Below, piece after piece: positions 47,328 through 58,189 of a stretch of 64,000 nucleotides of DNA. The notes below the pieces were generated by a model, which was not told the origin of the DNA, did no database searches, and saw only the letters and a list, made by a program, of their open reading frames with translations. The stretch is from Hirundichthys speculiger (lineage: Eukaryota; Chordata; Actinopteri; Beloniformes; Exocoetidae), in NCBI GenBank assembly GCA_018398805.1, contig JAGFBZ010000289.1, positions 4,977,001-5,041,000 of the forward strand. Reading direction: 5' to 3'. The position numbers were made by a program, and so were the translations under genes. How positions within the stretch are numbered: the first letter of the stretch is position 1; every line of letters starts with the position of its first letter.

Positions 47328-47328
<1 letters not shown>

Positions 47329-47359
<31 letters not shown>

Positions 47360-47360
47360 G
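47329..47360 (+). repeat. Poly-T then 22-bp poly-G run
   Basis: A TTTATTTATTTTTTTTTT stretch runs into 22 consecutive G residues (47339-47360). Such a tract can form G-quadruplex structures and is hard to sequence. Four overlapping open frames cross it and are artefacts of it. Confidence 0.92.
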
Positions 47361-50300
47361 TATGCAGCATGCATGCCTGCTTTCGGGTTGTTCCATGGTT
47401 CCACCTGGAAGTTGCGCTAGCAGTGCTGCCGGAAATAGAATGCTCCCCATCGACTCCCTCTGTCACCACTTCGTGAAATAGGCCTCATAATGGGGCCAGT
47501 CAGAAAAGAGATCAGGCAATGTCCCTGACTCCAAAGTCTCAAAAGGCAAGATGACAAGTGGATTTTGTACGTTTGAGTGCAAAGAAGAGGTCAAGTATGT
47601 GCTATCAAAACCCTGCAGCTACAGCTGTCCAAAACGCAGAAATGCACCCTCGTCAACATCCTTCTCCGCTACTTGGATACTGTTCTGTGCATTTGAATGT
47701 GGAAATGCTTTGCAGTGGTGGCTTCTACAAACATTCTACACACCTGTATCACATGCACACTTTTGTGCCTGACTTTTGACATAACTGTGATGCCATACAT
47801 CAATGGGAATGATTTCTGATTTGACCTCAGCATCTCATTATTTGCCATGGGCATATGGGATAATCGAGTCTTTTCAAAGAAACACCTTGTTCCGTATGTG
47901 TGTGTGTGCGTTTCTGCATCTGCATGGTTTGTGGGTCTGTGCCGGTCTGAGACCCCAGAGAGTTGAGAGGGAGACATGGAGGGATTGGGTAGCAGTGTGT
48001 AATGACTTTGGGGCAGAGGGGAGGGCTGGATCAGGTGGCACATTAGGTGGGTGGGCTACTAGTCTGCTGGAAGCACACTTGCACACAAACGCAGACAATT
48101 TTCAACTGAACTGAATAAGTTCAATTATATTATTTTACATAAGAGGCAGAGAGAAGAACAAAGCTTTTAATCACTCAAACATATACTGTACCTCAGCAGT
48201 TAAACTCGCAAAACAAAAAGTTCACTCCCTGACCTTCTCTCCTGACTGATCTTGACCTGGGAATAACCCTAACCATTAGCAGACTGCATGCGTTTGTGTG
48301 CATGCACACTCCTGACTGCAGCTGCTCCGCTCATTCATTTCTCCCGTTCAGCTCCACAGCTGAGCAGGCGTCCCTACTGTGCCTTTGGAGCTTTACCTCA
48401 GCTTCAGTCACTTACCTTGGTCAGTAGTCTACAGGTCTGTGGATTTTTATAATCCCTAACAGAACACTCATTAACAGCAGTTCTTCTGATTTCATCAAAC
48501 AACATTGCACACAGTGAAGGGAGAAATTTCAAGGCTGTACAAGAAATTGAACCATAAAAGTGAACCACAGAACTTGAAGTTAACAACACAGAAATACCAC
48601 GCCTCGTACTTCGGAGCACAAGTTACTTCCCTTAGAAGACACCATTTCTCACCACCCACATAAATACAGTACTTGTACAATACAGACTGGCACTCGGTTG
48701 CTGAAGATGAGAAAGCAGGCTATCAGTAACAAAGACAAATATCCACAAAGTCCCTGCAGACAATGCATAATTCATTACATAGGGATTTGAATTATATATA
48801 TTGATCATCAAATATTTAAGAGTATTTGCCTTCTTTCAAGAACGGGAGCTGCTTCTAGTCTCCCTCTGAATCTGCTCAATGTGATGGAGAGGAGGGAAAA
48901 AAAAGATAAAATAACATGAGGTTTTGGTTTCACTGGGATGTGGTAAAGGATGATACAAAAAAAGGAAAAAAAAGTTTGATGTTTTCGTCTTCCCCCTTCT
49001 CATGAATAAATCCAAGTCATTTTATTACATGTTGGTTTTACATCCCTCTCTGTTTGTGGACGCTTCTCTAATGACATTACCGTTTGTGCCAGTTTGCGGT
49101 TTGATCAGCTGTACAGTATGCAGTGAACTCTATCACAACAAAATCTGTTGTAAAGTGTGACGGAAATTAAAAATTTGCTAAACAGAGAATTCCAGCTGGA
49201 GCTCAACCTTTGCAAGCTGTCATGTATAGATGCAGACAAACACATGCACTCACTGGTCATTCAGCCTAAATGTTTGACAAACAGATCAGCTTGATCCCTT
49301 TGGATTTTTGACCAAGAGACACATGTGGGCAAAATAGCATTACATGCAGCAAAAAATTATATTTCAGTCCAGTCCAACAAGTGTCAAAATCAATTTTTCA
49401 GAATCACAGCGTTCCGTAAGATGTTTTTTTTTTTCTAAAATTGTCCAAATAAATCGCGGATTTGTTCCACCCAAATAGATGGGTTTTGTGACAATAAGTC
49501 CCAGATTAACTCTGTGTGCACACGTGTGCGGCAGGGTTTTAATTCTTTATAAAGAAGATTAAACCTTTATTTTGGCAAACATCTTACTCGGAAATGATCC
49601 TTCTTACATACACACAAATGCTGTAGAGGAGTGGAAATGGGGAAGTGGGCCAGATGAGAGTAAAAACACCTACTGGGGAAAAAGGGAGCTGGAACAAATA
49701 GGACAGATGTAACAGGCCACAGTGGGTCAGATAACGGCTCACTGATGGAGCGAGAGAGAAAGAAATCAGATCCTCTGATACTCTGGCTCTTTCTCCCTTT
49801 CGCTCTCCTCACGGAGTCACTGAATGTTGCAATCAAGCGTGCAGCTGTCAGCAGCCCTCTGGCAGGTCAGCAGTACACACACCCTCCATCACAAAAGAAA
49901 ATCATACCACATATTAGGGCTGCATGTTCACTTCAGCACGTTCAAGGCCAGTTATGCCTCGCTCTATTTTCACATTTTTCACAGTTAGTCATTTTCTGCA
50001 GCCCCACAGGTCCAACTATCATTGGAAGGGAGCAAATCTACTGGTGCAGTCAATAATTGCTGCTCAAATGAAGCTTACGCACAGAGACAAAGTAGGCACA
50101 AAGACAGACAGATGCGCATATGAAGGAACATTATAGCAGGGCACAAGCCTTGGGGGCTTGAAAGCTGCAGATCTGTGATATTCTCCATCCTTCATTTTTT
50201 CCTGGAAGGAACTAATGATACCAGAAACGTGATAAGAGTCATGGTTAATGAAAAAAAAAAACTGATAAGAGTTGTTAGGCTAATAAAAGAACTTGATTCG

Positions 50301-50584
50301 TCAGAAAGAAGAAATAGACACAGCATAATAGGAAATAGATAAGAGGCATTTATGAATGATAAAGAAACAAGAGGATTAAAGTGGGGATGCTGGGATTCAG
50401 CTACACAGGGCTGTACAGAGTGTAAGAGAACATTACAATGAGCTTAAACAAGAAGTTTTGACTCTGGGGAGACTAATGATTATTAATTAGCCATTAATTG
50501 CCTATTATTTCAGCTGATCCCAATCTTTTAATTAAAAAAAAAACAAAAACTTTTGTCCATGTGCATTGCAAATAATGCCAGAAA
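47361..50584. other. Non-coding stretch, nothing recognised
   Basis: Overlapping frames at 47551-48114 and 49567-50136 have no recognisable domain. TG-rich patches lie at 47896-47910. Confidence 0.5.
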
Positions 50585-50805
50585 TGACTAGTGTTGTTCT
50601 GATTCCGATACCAGTATCGGAAATTGCTCCAATACTGCCAAAAATGCCAGTATCGGTATCGCAGGGGTTAAAGCGAAAAAATGACCCTGAGCCTGAACTT
50701 CTGTGTGTGTGTGCGTGTGCGTCCATGTGCACGTATGTGTGTGGTGGAAGTGGGGGTCATTACTACAACATGGTAGTTAACACATGTAGCATTTAGGATA
50801 CTAGT
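50585..50805. mobile_element. Possible hAT-type remnant with GATACCAGTATCGG palindrome
   Basis: CCGATACCAGTATCGG (50605-50620) and GCCAGTATCGGTATCGC (50646-50662) are typical subterminal repeats of a fish hAT group. CTAGTG occurs at 50588 and its complement-like CACTAG is implied at 50800-50805 (ACTAGTGA). A TG-rich run (50702-50745) follows. No transposase, no clear duplication. Confidence 0.35.
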
Positions 50806-51170
50806 GATAACAAGCTTTGCTGCTAAGGTTTGTCCTTGACAGCTTACAAGATGACCCACAATCACAAGGTAACATGTTACAAGGGAATGTGAAATTCAGT
50901 CATGCAGGATAAAATTTGATTCACAACCATTCAGCTGAAGGTACATAACAAAGGGCATCAACTCTAAATATTATGCACCATTTGCGCTATTTATTTTGTA
51001 AAAAGATAAAGTGCAACGGTGAACTGTAGATAATGCTGGAATTCTATATGGCAACATTTCCACAATTAATTTGCTCAACAGAAATAATGGTAAAGTAAAT
51101 TCTAGGAAATTAATATAAACTAGAAAAATATATCAATGAAATAACCATTCATTTAACATCCAAAACAAAC
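50806..51170. other. Non-coding stretch, nothing recognised
   Basis: AT-rich, no features. Confidence 0.5.
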
Positions 51171-51172
51171 TA

Positions 51173-51641
51173 CAGTGATCCCTTAGTTATCGCGGTTAAT
51201 GGGGACCGGCGCCCCCGCAATAATCAAAATCCGCGAAATGGAGCCGGAGCCCCCCGAGCCTAAATAATGTGTTTAAAATATGTTTAAACACTGCAAAAAA
51301 GTAGCGAGACACTGCAGTGACACAAGACAAAGGCTCAACTGTGGTCTTTCTGTGGTCTTTCTGCACAACATCCTGTGATGCTTGGGTGATGCGTCTCAGC
51401 CAATCAGCGCACAGATTCTAGGGTGCTGGTCCATCTGCAATTCTCGTGTTGCTTACAGGAGGCTGTGAGTCATCGTTTGATGTTTCGCTGGCAGCTGCGG
51501 CCTCTCATCTGCTGTGGGGTGGAAATTTGCAGAATTTCCGCGATTTTTTGGGGGGATTTTTTACTATAGTATATATTTCTGAAAAGTCCGCGAATAACTA
51601 AAACTGCGGACCTTAAAGCGCAAATTGGCAAGGGATCACTG
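51173..51641. mobile_element. Tigger/pogo-like MITE with TA target duplication
   Basis: Ends CAGTGATCCCTTAG and, in complement, CAGTGATCCCTTGC share the first 12 bases. TA flanks both ends (51171-51172 and 51642-51643), the target of Tc1/mariner/pogo elements. CGCGGTTAATGGGGACCGG near the left and TCCGCGAATAACTAAAACTGCGG near the right give a second inverted pairing. The 469-bp body has no transposase. It includes a short direct duplication of TGTGGTCTTTC near 51340-51361. Confidence 0.9.
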
Positions 51642-51689
51642 TATATAGGATATATAAATATTAGGGTCCTTACCAAGTCTTAAAATTTG

Positions 51690-51999
51690 GTAAATAAAAT
51701 CTTAAATGAACACAAAACATTGCATCCCATCATTAACTCAGTAAAGCTCATGATTCAAGACCTTGTAGATCCATTTTTAGCAGAAATAACTTGCAGCAGT
51801 CAATCATCTCTTACATCATTGTGGAAGAATTTCAGCCCACTCTTCTATTTAATGTTGCATCAGTTTGAGGTGTGCAGGCAATCATTTATGTACTGCTCTC
51901 TTTGGGGACAAACAAAGCATTTCAGTTGGGTCAAAGACTTGACTGGACCACTGATTTATTTCCTTTCCAGCTATTATGTTATAGATTTTTTGATATCCA
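51690..51999. mobile_element. Older DNA-type repeat, left part (split by a LINE)
   Basis: Blocks such as CAGCAGTCAATCATCTCTTACATC, cited by AATCATCTC, then TTGTGGAAGAATTTCAGCCCACTCTTC (block TTCAGCCCACTCTTC) and GACTTGACTGGACCACTG match a common fish DNA repeat. The same repeat resumes at 53277 after the LINE. Class (Tc1 or hAT related) is not settled. Confidence 0.65.
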
Positions 52000-52830
52000 T
52001 TGGGGAAACATGTCTCTGACTCCCGGACCATCAGCACCGGATCCCCTCAAGGCTGTGTTCTTTCCCCACTACTCTTCTCCCTGTACACGAACAGCTGCAC
52101 CTCCAGTCATCAGTCCGTCAAGCTCCTGAAGTTTGCGGACGACACCACCCTCATCGGACTCATCTCTGGTGGGGATGAGTCCGCCTACAGACGGGAGACT
52201 GACCACCTGATGACCTGGTGCAGCCAGAACAACCTGGAGCTCAACGCTCTAAAGACAGTGGAGATGATTGTGGACTACAGGAGGAACGCAGCCCCACCTG
52301 CACCCATCATCCTGTGCGACACCCCTGTTGTCACAGTGGAGTCCTCCCGCTTCCTGGGGACCATCATCACTCAGGACCTCAAGTGGGAGCTGAACATCAG
52401 CTCCCTCACCAAAAAAGCCCAGCAGAGGATGTACTTCCTGCGGCAGCTGAAGAAATTCAACCTGCCAAAGACAATGATGGTGCACTTCTACAGCTCCATC
52501 ATTGAGTCCATCCTCACCTCCTCCATCACCATCTGGTACGCTGCTGCCACTGCCAAGGACAAGGGCAGGCTGCAGCGTATCATTCACTGTGCAGAGAAGG
52601 TGATCGGCTGCAACCTGCCATCCCTGCAGGACCTGCACGCCTCTAGGACCATGAAGCGTGCAGGGAAGATTGTGGCCGACTCCTCCCATCCCGGTCACAA
52701 ACTGTTTCAGTCTCTCCCTTCTGGCAGGAGGCTGCGGTCCATCAGGACCAAAACCTCACGCCACAGGAACAGTTTCTTCCCGACTGCAGTGGGCCTCATC
52801 AACAAGGCCCAGGACCCCCACTGTCTCTGA
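52000..52830 (+). CDS. Partial reverse transcriptase of the LINE, frame intact
   Basis: A stop-free frame of 276 codons to a TGA. Domains in order: STGSPQGCVLSPLLFSLYT (RT motif B) at residues 12-30, LKFADDTTLIGL with the catalytic FADD at residues 46-49, MTWCSQNNLELN, MIVDYRRN, SSRFLGTIITQDLKW (the FLG block), then a C-terminal part with MYFLRQLKKF, SILTSSITIWY, LQDLHASRTMKRAGKI, SGRRLRSIRTKTSRHRNSFFPTAV given here only by blocks SGRRLRSI and NSFFPTA. The upstream RT palm, the endonuclease and the start codon are missing, so the first ATG is not the natural start. With no stops and both catalytic Asp present, it decayed little since insertion. Confidence 0.85.
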   Translation: MGKHVSDSRTISTGSPQGCVLSPLLFSLYTNSCTSSHQSVKLLKFADDTTLIGLISGGDESAYRRETDHLMTWCSQNNLELNALKTVEMIVDYRRNAAPPAPIILCDTPVVTVESSRFLGTIITQDLKWELNISSLTKKAQQRMYFLRQLKKFNLPKTMMVHFYSSIIESILTSSITIWYAAATAKDKGRLQRIIHCAEKVIGCNLPSLQDLHASRTMKRAGKIVADSSHPGHKLFQSLPSGRRLRSIRTKTSRHRNSFFPTAVGLINKAQDPHCL

Positions 52831-52955
52831 CTGCCCCCCCCTCCCTAACACATACACGTTATATTAACGTAAAGTCCCTCTGCGTTACATTAACGCACAA
52901 CTGTGGACTACAGGCCATTACAAAATAAAAAAAAAAATAAATAAAAAATAAAATA

Positions 52956-52975
52956 ATATATATATATATATATAT

Positions 52976-53028
<53 letters not shown>

Positions 53029-53037
53029 ATATATATT
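52956..53037. repeat. (AT)n microsatellite
   Basis: About 80 bp of nearly pure AT with a single G and a TT phase break. It is self-complementary and lies in the 3' UTR of the LINE. Preceded by an A-rich segment. Confidence 0.95.
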
Positions 53038-53276
53038 TCCCATATTGTCCATGCCTCTAACTTTAATTTATAATATTTATATGTCATTCTATTGTGCATT
53101 TATTCCATTTTAGTACCTGTTCTATATTTTTCTTTATTTCCTATATTTCTATATTTTTCTTATATCTTATATGTTTATATGTTCTGCACCAGACATCAAG
53201 CTAAATTCCTTGTATGTGGAAACGTACCTGGCAATAAAACTGTTTCTGATTCTGATTCTGATTCTGATTCTGATTC

Positions 53277-53480
53277 CTTGTTGCATGAACCAATTTTGGC
53301 CAAACCTTAGCTGGTGGACAGCTCTTACATTTTATGCTAGAAGACTTTGGTATATAGAAAACCTTATGGGTTACTAAGTGATTACAATGTTAAAACCTTT
53401 TATGGACCAAATAATTTATGATGTCCTGATACATACAAATGTAGAACTAAAAAAAGGGTGTACAATCTTATTCACAACTG
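53277..53480. mobile_element. Older DNA-type repeat, right part
   Basis: CTTGTTGCATGAACCAATTTTGGCCAAACC and AGAAGACTTTGGTATATAG (key blocks TTGTTGCATGAACCAATTT and GACTTTGGTATA) continue the repeat interrupted at about 51999. It ends near GGGTGTACAATCTTATTCAC, which looks like an end of the element. Confidence 0.6.
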
Positions 53481-56400
53481 TAAGTATAAAGTGATTAGTT
53501 CTAGATACTTGATGAGCATAGTGACTGGTCCTTATCAAGGGGTGACTGAAGAAAAAATCAAAAATTGAAGAAAAAAAAAATTGCATTTTCTCAATTGGCC
53601 ACTTGTGACTGGCTCTAATAGCAAATCAATTTCCATTGATAAATTCCCTTGTTAAAATTTTCACCTTTGCAACCAAAATGAATACATCCACAGGCTGGTG
53701 TTAAAAAAAAAAAAAAAAGTCATATCCAGAGCGAACAGACTCTTTAGAAAAGCTTAGTGTGACATCACAGAGGGTTTGTCCAGTTTTTTCTCTTTTAATT
53801 TTTTTTTATTTAAACAGTCTGTATAGTCCAGATGATATAACTTTATGGTGACTGGTCCAAATGACCCAAGTATAGAAAACAATAACTGGCTGAAAGTACA
53901 AATTCAACAACAGAACCTGCCATTACAGGAGAAAAAAGAAAGAAAAATGTAGACGTTTGTGAAAAATAGCTTGCATCAACAGCAGCACTTAATGTCAGCC
54001 TCTAAAAACCTATAACACAGAATAATGGACTTAACAGAGAAGACCAGTTTATATCGCCTTTATTCAATGGCGGACCTGGAACATCACTTCAACTCATTTA
54101 CCACCTGCCGGCTGGCCATTACAACCCTTCAGTGTCCCCAACAGCAGTGTAAATATAAACAACAAAAGCCCATAATGGTATATTGCCCTTTAGGAGGCTC
54201 TCAAATTCCCGTTTTCCTCAGAGGGGAACCAAGAACAGTTACAAAACCTGTACAACACCACCTTATGCTGTTCACTACAGCTGAATGTTGAACACTTCAA
54301 TTCAACTGCTGATACTGAACAGTAGCATTCAATCACGTTGGTATTTTGACCTAAGTATGCCACAAACATTTCATTAAGGCCTCAGGAAATTGTGTCATCT
54401 TGTGGGGAAAAAAAGAAAGTGCAAAATGTCTCCTTTATGTCCCTGAGCAGAAAGTTAGTTTCACTTTTTTCTTTTTATATTTCATGAACAGGTTTTGTAT
54501 TTTTAAGCCATTGTTATATTTGTCTGCCTCAAAAGGCAAACAAAAAATGTCATCTTTATTTACATTTTCTAATGCTAAAAAGGTCAAATTCCTCTTCTTC
54601 TACAGAAGCTGTGTTGTTACCAGGGAGCCATTAGTAGAACTGTAATAATGAGACTTAACTGCCATAATATGCGTGACCTTTAAGTGTCAGCTTCAGTGTC
54701 TTGATGATACCTGTACATGAACATGCTCAATACCCAACACAGGCCTCTCAATGGTGCTTACATTAAAAACAAAGCAAACTTTAAAAAAAAAAAAAAAAAA
54801 AAATACAATAGTTTACAATGATCTCATCAGATGGTAATATTGCATATATGCAAACTAATTCATGACTGAGATTAGTAGATCTACAGTGTCACTTGCATGC
54901 TGCATTTACCAGTGGATGACATGGTTTAGAGGAAGGAAATGACACACACACAGAAAGGAAAAAAAAAAAGACCAAACAAAACCTATATTTCATGCCGTGA
55001 TGCCACATTAAAGCAAACCCTCTCAGATGGAAGGTAGTTGGGTTATTTCCTGAAACATCACACACAAGAGAATACACACTGGGGGTCAGAACTTCATTCA
55101 TTCTCCATTAACTCAGTAATGGTGAAAATGAGCTAATGAGAAATAGTTCTTCCCTGTGGAAAAAACAAAAATAACTACTGCTGAATGAAAGAAACATAAA
55201 AATTCCCCAATATATTAGCTTTTAACAGCAAGACAATGTAAAAACATTGTACTGTGACAGGAAAGGTAGATTTCAAGGTGAAAAGGTGACGATGGGGTGA
55301 AAAGTGAAAAATTAAGTCTGTTGAAAAAGAAAAAGGGAGGGAGCAGACTATGGTGTCAAATGAAAAGTTACGTGGTTGGAGGATATGAAACAGCACGGTG
55401 ATGGAAGTAGAATCTGAAAGTCTACGTTAAAAGAAATCTGCCAAGAATAACCTTGCCATAGGCCAAACTAAAAAATATTCTGCTTCCAGTCTTCTCCCTT
55501 TCAAGGAGCTGTCTCCACCCATTTCTCAAGCAAACTGGAAGTAAATATCCAAAATATTTCTCAAAAAAAATTTACAACAGCCTCATTTCCACAAGGTCTG
55601 AAGCAAATAAGCAAGGTCAAATGGATTTATCAGAAAGTAGTATTAGTATGAGGTATTTAGGAAAACAAGTAGACCTCAAAGGTCTGAATCAAGGCAAATC
55701 AAGTCCAGCACCTTGAGTCAAGCCTTCAAGACTTGAATTACCATGACCTGGATGACTGACACCCCTGTGTAGACTTGCTTTTGACATGCAACCTGGGTGA
55801 TCCAGTAACAGACAATATTAAATACAGGTATGACCATATTCAAGAGGCAGTGAGGATGTATTTAGATTCAATCGGTCAGGCCACATTCAGAGGTGGCCTG
55901 GGACATGTGTGACCTCATTCTTAGTGTAGCATGAATACATGTGTTTTGGGTCACATTCACAGTTAACTAGCAGAACTGACACCCACTGCATAAACAGAAG
56001 TGTATGTTTAGCATTTAACATCTTAATCTTTCTGCTTTATTTTGCATGTGGATACTTTAGTTAAAAAGAGTACTTCTTAAATGCATTTACTTTTTCCACT
56101 GTTTAGGATTTTAAAATCTGTAGGCTAATGACAGAAGCAATATCCCATTTCCAGAGCTCTAGTAAAGGTTATGTTTGCAAATAAACATCAAGCCAAGTGT
56201 GTGGGAGTCAATGCATACAGCCCGACGAGTTGTCGGGATTTCATTGATTATTTCACAGAAAGATGGTGACTCAGTGGATACTGGTGGCATCATATAACCA
56301 ACAAAAGGTTCATTAATTTCCTTTGCAGGGGCACCTGCAGCCATTGAGGCTGAAGCACTGGCAGTGTTGTCGTGTTAAACAATCACCGTGGGTGCCCCTT

Positions 56401-56724
56401 CAAACCTGAAGTACAGTTCTGCGCTGCCGACAGTCACTTATCACCCAGGCACAAAACACATTTAGCTGTTATGCTGTTCTTGTCCTTTTCACACATAAGT
56501 TCTTAATGATGTGAGAATTTTCATGACACAAACAATATCCTCCCTGCAATTTCATTAGCTAAATGTGCGCAGATAACCACCTGAGGGGCAGGAGAGATAC
56601 TATGTACTGATCGATATCTGCATGTAGCAAAACCCAGCCTGGTATGAAATAATGTCAATAGCAAGGGAATGCTTATCTGACAAGTTATCTAGTAAATGAC
56701 TACAATTTAAAATAATTTAAAAAA
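53481..56724. other. Non-coding stretch, nothing recognised
   Basis: AT-rich sequence with A-runs at 53703-53718 and 54783-54803 (21 A). No domain-bearing frame. Confidence 0.5.
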
Positions 56725-58189
56725 AGGGCTGGGCAAGTTAACGCATTATTATCACATTAACTCATCAATATATTAAGTATATACTGGCTGCTGCGGAACC
56801 GGAAGAGAATTGGCAGGTAAATATTGCGGAAAAGCTTAAACGGACATGGAGAACGGTAAAAATCAGTGTACTTTAGAGTTCGGGTAGCAACTCAGGTAGC
56901 AATATTAACAATTCTGTCTGAAAAAAAATTCTGGAGTGCAACAAAACTTTCAAACCCCTTTGTTCAAGACAATCGTGTCTTTCCTCCATTTTACATCAGA
57001 TCCTGCTCCATGCGTTCACTGCCACGCTTACTGGCTAGTTCGGTGCAGCTCCATCTAGCAGCACAGATGTGTAATGACAACAGATTAGTCCTCGATTATA
57101 CAACAAGACTCATTTTTGAGAATATGACTTCTAAGTTAAAATATTGTCCTATATTCTGGCCAATACAGTAGTTTGATCAAGGACTTATTCAACAGCGGTT
57201 TGACACACGCTGAAATTTCCTGCATGTTGCAGCAGATGGATGTCCTGCAATGCTTGGAAATGAGCATTAGAAGATTCTGTCCTCGTCATGATCTGAGGAG
57301 AAAAAGACTCGTCAGATGCAGAGCTGGAGAGCGCTTTGGTTCGATCTTTATATAAGCTGAGTTTTCATTCAGATTTCCACAATATTGCAAATATTACAGT
57401 ATGTGATTCAAGCGCCGCTATGCTACCTGAACTGCCGCGCCCAAAGCCATTTCTGCATCACGTAAACCGGACAATTAAATATTAAAAACAAATTCAGTCC
57501 CATGGCCAGTTTTTTCATTTTGTATTTTTGATCCAAGTCTAAAATTGAGATATTAAAAAAAACAGGCATTTTGTTCGGGGATTTTTTTGTGTTAAATTAA
57601 AAAACGAAAAAACGAAATAAAACGTCACTTTTTAATTTTTTTTTTTATTTTTGATTGACAATTGAAAATGGAAAGAATGAAGGATACACAGATTGATAAA
57701 GTTACAGAACTTAACATGGACATTTTCATTTTGAAGTTCTCCCTGACGACGTATTTGACAGAAATAAGGTTATTTGTAACCACAACCAAGTTGAACTCCC
57801 CGTTAAAAGTTTCTGCTGTTACCTCAGATATTTTGGCTCAGGACTTTGTTGGTAGACTTTTTTCTATTTTTCATAAAAAACAGGATGACATTATTACCAT
57901 GGCAGTGGCAATAAGCTTTATTTTATTTTACTTTTTTTAAGATGAGATTTACACTAAATATGTGTTACTGGCAAGTGCTGATGTTAAAAGAGTTTCAACA
58001 ACAAATGTTATGGCACTTTAGTTCATATGGCAGCAGAACATTTAAATAAAAGTGACCTTTACATTACTTTTGAATTCAATATTTGATTTTGCGTATACAT
58101 TAATATTAATATTTTGCGATTAATCATGATTAATCAGGGAAATCATGCGATTAATTGCGATTAAAATGTTTAATCGTTGCCCAGCCCTA
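56725..58189. mobile_element. hAT-like element, decayed
   Basis: Ends AGGGCTGGGCAA at the left and its exact complement TTGCCCAGCCCT at the right. Near the right end ATTAATCG/CGATTAAT repeats (58100-58170) are typical of a large hAT group. The expected 8-bp duplication is not clear because A/T-rich sequence lies on both sides. The inside has no BED finger or hAT catalytic part; instead there is a short helix-turn-helix-like frame. It may be a chimera or hold a nested piece. Confidence 0.7.
57173..57355 (+). pseudogene. Helix-turn-helix-like fragment, possibly integrase-type transposase N-terminus
   Basis: A 60-codon frame starting at TTG, with IKDLFNSGLTHAEISCML followed by MSIRRFCPRH and DLRRKRLVRC. 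The pattern G-L-T-x-A-E-I followed after about 15 residues by a basic R-R-x-L-R-R-K helix resembles the N-terminal DNA-binding part of integrase-core proteins often predicted in fish genomes. Downstream the catalytic domain is absent. The 300-bp frame just upstream (56866-57171) is not recognised. The family assignment is a guess from pattern. Confidence 0.3.

Larger units (their letters stand above)
52000..53276 (+). mobile_element. Young 5'-truncated L2/Rex1-like LINE
   Basis: Holds an intact C-terminal RT frame, a 3' UTR with an AT microsatellite, the end block CTGGCAATAAAACTG and a terminal run of TTCTGA units (about 53244-53276). Sequence of the surrounding DNA repeat continues on both sides, so this is an insertion within it. 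The 5' end starts mid-RT, near GATATCCATTGGGG, as is usual for incomplete reverse transcription. GC content of the coding part is distinctly higher than the surroundings. Exact target duplication was not resolved. Confidence 0.88.

Noticed and set aside
46977..47481. Two overlapping 147-codon plus-strand frames and a proline-rich minus-strand frame
   Set aside because: Created by the poly-A and poly-G runs; the peptide is a glycine or proline homopolymer flanked by unrelated sequence.
49907..49935. TAGGGCTGC resembling a hAT end
   Set aside because: Only nine matching bases, no partner end or subterminal repeats found.
52249..52698. 149-codon minus-strand frame inside the young LINE
   Set aside because: Antisense shadow of the intact reverse transcriptase frame.
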